Below, one piece after another: positions 59,010 to 64,000 of a stretch of 64,000 nucleotides of DNA. This stretch comes from Hesseltinella vesiculosa (lineage: Eukaryota > Mucoromycota > Mucoromycetes > Mucorales > Cunninghamellaceae): contig MCGT01000010.1 of assembly GCA_002104935.1 (NCBI GenBank), positions 558,001-622,000 on the forward strand, read 5' to 3'. The notes beneath the pieces were generated by a model. It had not been told where the DNA came from. It made no database searches and saw only the letters and a program-made list of their open reading frames with translations. Every line of letters begins with the position of its first letter. The first letter of the stretch is position 1. Position numbers and translations under genes: made by a program.

Positions 59010-60885
59010 CTACCTTTTTTTCATGTTCATTTTCATTTTTAAAAGATTTAAGCTATCTACTAGTAATATACAAATAAAAAGCAACATCAAGCCAAGTGCA
59101 GTTGACACATCAAACCATAATGGTCTAACAAGAAGAAAAGGATCAGGGTTTGGGTTTTCTTTGCCTCGATTTTTTTTTTTACCGGAAATTTGGGTGAAGT
59201 GGATGGCTTGGCGATCATCGTCAGAGAGATCGGGGTTGTCCTTGACCTTGTTGGGCTGGACGACGGGCTGGACAACTTGCAGACGAGAAGTGTTTCGGGC
59301 CGACCAGTATAGGCGGTCAATGCTTTGGACGGTCATGAGCTGGTCGTGGTCGGTCAGGATGGTTTCGCCCGGGATGATTTGGGTGGGGTTGATCAAGACA
59401 TCAATGTCGCCAAAGGTGACGGGGTGGTAGCCGTACTCTGCATAGACAGTGTCCACCAGATCTGGCATGCGCCAGGGATGACTGAACACAAGATCGTCGT
59501 TGCCGACGTCGCCTAGTTCGCTGGCTGGAACCCCTTCACCTTTGAGCACCTTGGTCATCCATGTGTAATAGACCGAGCTTTCCTTGGAATGATGAGTCAG
59601 GGGCAGGTCGGGCCGGTGGACAGCAGCATCGACATTCAAGTCACCGAGTAGCATCACCGGGTCGTTGTCGTTGCCGGCGGTGGTGCTGATGAAGTCATGC
59701 AGCATGGCAAATTGGGAGAGGCGGATGCTGGTGTCGCCAGGGTTGATCACATTGTTTAGATCATACGAGGCCTGCGTATGGGTGGTATAGAGATGGAAGG
59801 AGGCCAGAGCGTTCAATTGGATCTGAGCATGGAGAGCGCCCTTGAGTGATAGCCTACTCGGTAGAAACAGTGGGTCAATTGGGCCTCTCTCTTTTTTGTG
59901 TGTGTGTGCTTTACCAATCACTGTGTGTGCCTCGTGGATATTGAATGCTATCCCTTTTGAGAATGGGATATTTTGAGAGGATCAAAAGACCACCGTCGAC
60001 ACCGACATCCCAAGGGTATTTTCGTGGTGATTCGACGTGATGGTTGAAGCCATAGCGCAGACGGGCTTCTCTGATCAAGACATCCTTTCGACGGGTGGCA
60101 AAGGCAAAGGCTTCCTGCAGGCAAATGATGTCGTAGTGGGGGAAAATGTGCTCAATCAGGTAGTCGATGCGTTCGTCCTTGTAATCCGACCAGTTGTTCT
60201 TGATGCCGGGCGGACGCATGATGATGTTTTGGGTGAGGATGCGGGCCGAGCCGTTGATGGGAAGCACTTGGTCAGGGAAGACCGGGTCGGGCAAGTCCAA
60301 GGGTGAGAAGAAGATGCTGCAGAATAATAAAAAGGAGCACAGCAGTGTGGCCAGGATGCAGAGGCACACCATCAAGGGCCGATAGCGAGCAACCGAAGCA
60401 GGCATGGGAAGCTTGGGCAGGCTTTGGGCCTTGGCGACCCAGTATTGATAACAGTCATAGGCGGAGGAGGCGACGGTATGGAAGGACAGGGTCGAGGCTC
60501 GGTTGGCATGTGGAGGCAGAGGTTGATGGTTGTATTGCATGTTGGCTGTAGGAGGCTGCTGGCGTCGCCGTCTTGACCGTCGCATGGTCGGTAAATAAAT
60601 GGCTTGATGGGTAGCAAATCTTGGCAATTGTCGCACCCAGTTGTATATCCGTCCAGACCAGGTACGCGCAGGAGGATAGAGTTCATAGGGAGGAGGAGCG
60701 GATTGGGTGCTGATGACGCTTTCCGTGGACATCGATCGGCTCATGGAAGGAGTCATTGGTTGACTGTCAGGCAACAGTGGGTCTTGTTGGTTATCGACAT
60801 GATCGTTTTCAATCACCACCGTGGTATTCTCTGCTACTGGACTTGGTGAATGAGGTGAAGAAGAGTCCGGATGAGCATGAGACAT
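59010..60885 (-). CDS. Membrane-anchored neutral sphingomyelinase-like phosphodiesterase
   Basis: Two exons (60885-59915, 59853-59010) give 604 aa. An N-terminal disordered region holds a PPxY motif (APPPYELYPP) and a transmembrane segment (LMVCLCILATLLCSFLLFC). The endonuclease/exonuclease/phosphatase fold follows: ILTQNIIMRPP, IICLQEAFAF, GALHAQIQ, MLLGDLNVDA, and the catalytic His in LTDHDQLM. It should hydrolyse sphingomyelin or inositol phosphosphingolipids. Near the C-terminus a complete 58-bp GT-AG intron can be read inside the frame; unspliced it gives a second membrane helix, spliced it ends 12 residues later. Confidence 0.88.
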
Positions 60886-61061
60886 GTTGACAAAAAAAAA
60901 AAAAAAAAAACAAGAGGAAAAAGAAAAAAAAAAGGAGTGGAAAAATGCGTGCGATTTTTTTTTTCCGCCAAGCAAGCTGAGCAAAGCGTCCATTGTTTCC
61001 ATGGTGGCCTCGCCGTTTAAAAAAATGGGGAGAGAGCAACTTTAATGAAAATGATGCGTCG

Positions 61062-62639
61062 TTATGGGGCAATCTTGGTATCAGTGCAAAAATCATGAAA
61101 GTCGGGTGCTGAGGGCTGTACAGGAGACCAGGTATCTTGTTGGTGATTGATGAGGGAAAAAGGGTCAGTGACAGAGCGAGGCGGCAGCGGGGGTTTGGGA
61201 TGGTGAAGACGTCGATCAAGTAATTTTTTTTCATCTTCAGCCGAGGTAAATAAAGCGGGTGAACTTGATTGGTGAGTGAGAAACATGGCTGACTTTGGTC
61301 GTCGAGCTGGTAATTGGGGAGGAAGATCTTCCAGAAAGAAATGCTTGGCGTCGTCGGTTGGTGACGAGGGTTCGGCTGCGGTTGTACCAATGACAATGGG
61401 CAATTCCAAGTCAAGGACGCTTCCAAATAGAGAAGTGGTACTTGCACTTTCTTGCACAGAGTTGGATCGTTTGCCCCAGGAGTTGACCATGCCTTTGGCG
61501 ATATCACGTTTGCGCAGGGGCGTGGTAGGTTCTTCTACTAAGCTGGCCATGTCCACATGGACGGCGGCTCGGAGCCGATAGGTGACTTGGATGGGAGAGG
61601 CCGAAAGAGTGGTGGGGATAGTGTCTTTTGGGATATCCAGATGGCTGTTGATCGAGGCTGAGGTGTCTTCGACGTCACAGATTAATGGCAAGGTGACTTG
61701 CGCAACCACTTGGCTATCCATGGATTTCTCACCATTGCCCTTGGTGACACTCACAAGCCGTTCAAGATGAATCTGGATACCTTGCATCTGTTTGATCGGC
61801 GCCACATGTTTGACTTGGACACAGATCGGCAAAGTCTGGCCTAAATTAAAAAAAAAAAAAAAAAAAAGCCGTCAGTGGGCGTTTCTTGTCGATCCTTTTT
61901 TTCATTTCAAGACTTGCCTGGTAAGTAACAAGAGACGGGTAAAAAGAGTTTGGCAGACACAGGTACATTGTCGCCTTTGTTCCATCGGACGACTTTGTCT
62001 TTGAGGATGTCCTTGTCACACGCTAAGCTGATTTCCTTGTCATTGGAGATGGGTGATTGGTACTCGTCTTTGCGGCTGCTGATCCGATCAAGAACCAATA
62101 GTTTTTTAGACACTTTGGGTTGCAAGCAAAGAGGAAAGTTTTTCATGTCATGGATCGCCTTGAGTTTGAACGTGATGGTGCCTGGCAACGTCTATTGAAA
62201 AGCTTGGTTCGTCTTCGTCTTCCAATAACAAATAGGTGTCTTTTACCTTGTCAGCTATGGAGGATGGGAGGGAGGTGGGAAGATCCAAAACAAAGGGAAC
62301 GGTTTCTACATTTTGCTGAATGATAGGGCTAGGCGATAACATGAGTTTAAACAAGGTGGTTTTGGCATGGTGATCTCGATAGACGCAAGCTAAAAAGATG
62401 TCGATACAGGATGGCGAAGGAACTTTGTAATCGACACGGACAACACCTAACAAGTCAAGGAGGAAAAGTTAAAAAAAAAAGAAGCAGGGCTGACACATTT
62501 GTTCCGTGTGCAACATGTTACCTCGGATAGAATCGCCTCCAAAGTAAATGTCTTGTTCATCTTCAAGTTCAAACGAGAGCTTGTACTTTTCAATAAAAGG
62601 TCCTTCAGCGATCAGTGTGTTTGATTGTGAAGAAAGCAT
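61062..62639 (-). CDS. Alpha-arrestin-like protein
   Basis: Four exons (62639-62522, 62446-62247, 62191-61918, 61840-61062) give 456 aa. Arrestin N-domain strands (YKLSFELEDEQDIYFGGDSI, GVVRVDYKVPSPSC, ADKTLPGTITFKLKAIHDM) pass into the C-domain (NVPVSAKLFLPVSCYLPGQ, QIHLERLVSVTKG). The Ser/Pro-rich tail has PPLPPR but no PPxY motif. Likely an adaptor in ubiquitin-dependent trafficking of membrane proteins (inference). The third intron has a GC donor (CCAG|GCAAGT); this is needed to reach LPGQTLPICV. Confidence 0.87.
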
Positions 62640-62899
62640 GGCTTGGAATAAACAAGGACAAGAAAAGGAAGGTGCCTGAATCACTATGCCCCACAAGAGG
62701 AAAATTTCAAAACCATTTTTCCAAATCCAGAAACGTGCCTTTCCCGTTTTGTGCCACCTGAAGTTGACAACACAATGAAAGCCAAAATAAAAAAAAAACA
62801 CCTTTTTTAAATCATTCCTATTTTGATAGATGGTTCCTTTTCTTTTTTTTAGAGGTTTATTACAAAACGATGTGAGCTATTTACAAGGGATGGAGGATG

Positions 62900-64000
62900 T
62901 TACAAGTAGATGCGTCGCAGATCACCAGGCGTAGTGATTTTTTGACACTGAGGGCACAGTTTTTTGGAGCCCAGGGTTTGCAGCCAGCATTTTTCGCAAT
63001 GGACATGCCAACAGATGACGGAGGTCACAGGTTTGGTATAAGGTTCCAGGCAAATTAAACACCGAGGCACGCTTTTTGTTGCCATTTCCTACAAAAAAAA
63101 AAAAAAATGAGCCTTACTTAGACCCACTCTGCTGCCCTTTACCAATTGATGCACACGTGACTTGAGTGCATCTACCACCAGGTTCCCAGAGGGTGGGAAT
63201 GATGAGGCAGATGTCGACGGTAGGTCGTCGTCGTCGACAGCCAGATCGTCGTCTGTGTCATCGACAATGAGATCAGCCTCGGTAAACTGGCCATGACCAT
63301 ATTGATTGTCGTCATCTTCAATGTCAAGGTCTTCCTCGACATCCTCTTCTTTCCTTGCCGTGGCAAACCCGGCTCCTAAATCAAACAGCGTGAGCACTTT
63401 TCTTTTTTTTTTTTTGATTTTCCTTTAGCATCTTACCTTTGTAGCCGCCTTCCATCATGGCTGAGGCTCGTACCCGCACTTGGCCAGCCCATTCGTACTC
63501 GTCCCAGCTGTCCACTTGTTGGGGTGTGTGCAGTGCTGGGGGCTCGGCGGGGGACGGCTCGTCGCCCATGGATGCGAGGCAACGGTCGATGTGCAAGTTG
63601 ATCGTTTCGGAATCGCCAAACAAGACTTGATTGCAAATAAAACATGTCTGGTCTCCTTGTTGACTAAACGAGGCTGTGAAAAAAGGTTAGACGCTTGACA
63701 GACGCCCCTTTCTATACCTTGATCGAGAGTGCTCGATGGGTTTTCTTGTGGGTTGCTGAGTTGTTTCATGACATTGGTGCGTTGCCGAGCGTTGTTTTGA
63801 AGCACTTCGAGTCGTTCTTCATAGACCGTGCGAGGGCGCTTCCCGTTGTTTTGTTGCATATGTTGTCTGGCCGCCACCGCAGCACCTCGCTTTCCCTTGC
63901 TGTAAAAAAGAATCGAGAAATGAGCTTGTTTTGTTCTCCGAGCAAGTACCAGGACAACTAACGTGTCATCCAAGGGATCGGCATAAATGTCAGAAGAAGG
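62900..64000 (-). CDS. RNF220-like RING E3 ligase (5' end outside window)
   Basis: Exons 64000-63963 (partial), 63899-63718, 63673-63437, 63375-63143 and 63088-62900, all in phase. Order: a zinc-finger-like CFICNQVLFGDSET, the segment DEYEWAGQVRVRASAMMEGG, an acidic stretch with FTEADLIVDD, DALKSRVHQL, then the RING C-LICLEPYTKPVTSVICWHVHCEKCW followed by GSKKLCPQCQKITTPGDLRRIYL at the exact C-terminus. This matches vertebrate RNF220, including the invariant last residues, which help dimer-type RING activity. Mono-/poly-ubiquitinates nuclear factors in animals; role here unknown. Confidence 0.92.

Overview
The window looks like nuclear DNA of an early-diverging fungus, most likely Mucoromycota/Mucorales. 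This is inferred from intron-dense genes with mostly 45-90 bp GT-AG introns, long A/T runs in every spacer, a dispersed 5S rRNA gene, SWIM-type MULE transposases, a PD-(D/E)XK-like gene of the type expanded in Mucorales, and genes absent from budding yeast (medium-chain acyl-CoA dehydrogenase, TRAP1, RNF220-like RING ligase, SNAPC1-like). No species is claimed. Exon models were assembled by hand: reading phases close for every multi-exon gene reported as intact, and each gives a protein of the length expected for its family.

Layout. 0-3 kb: edge of a minus-strand gene, a minisatellite, a 741-bp non-autonomous MULE (element A) and a broken C2H2 gene. 3.4-10.6 kb: a lysine-rich small protein, an unknown five-exon gene, an epoxide hydrolase and a medium-chain acyl-CoA dehydrogenase (MCAD). 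11-19 kb is the accessory core: a 24-copy decamer array, a C2H2/nuclease-like gene split by MULE element B (9-bp target duplication), an intact 4.0-kb autonomous MULE (element C) nested inside B with its own 9-bp duplication, and an internally deleted copy of the MCAD gene. 19-23.7 kb: TAM41, RPS29, a J-domain protein, cytidine deaminase. 24-26.5 kb: relict MULE end, a large imperfect palindrome and a poorly conserved ORF. 26.6-45.8 kb: XPB helicase, RPS7, NDUFS2, cystathionine gamma-lyase-like enzyme, ERCC1, PX-AGC kinase, RecA-like ATPase, secreted subtilase, SNAPC1-like, and an intact C2H2 gene homologous to the broken one at 2 kb. 46.5-64 kb: 5S rRNA, a small basic protein, TRAP1, R-SNARE, PCF11, a second copy of the palindrome repeat next to a decayed gene, L-fuconate dehydratase-like enzyme, neutral sphingomyelinase-like protein, alpha-arrestin and the 3' part of an RNF220-like ligase.

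Most genes are unrelated housekeeping loci with no operon logic. XPB (TFIIH) and ERCC1 both act in nucleotide excision repair but are 7 kb apart. The most unusual content is the MULE family: a 1011-aa transposase whose C-terminal tail carries SUMO-interaction-like motifs and a coiled coil, plus two sibling deletion derivatives of about 750 bp that each keep an ATG-initiated ORF for only the N-terminal zinc-binding domain.
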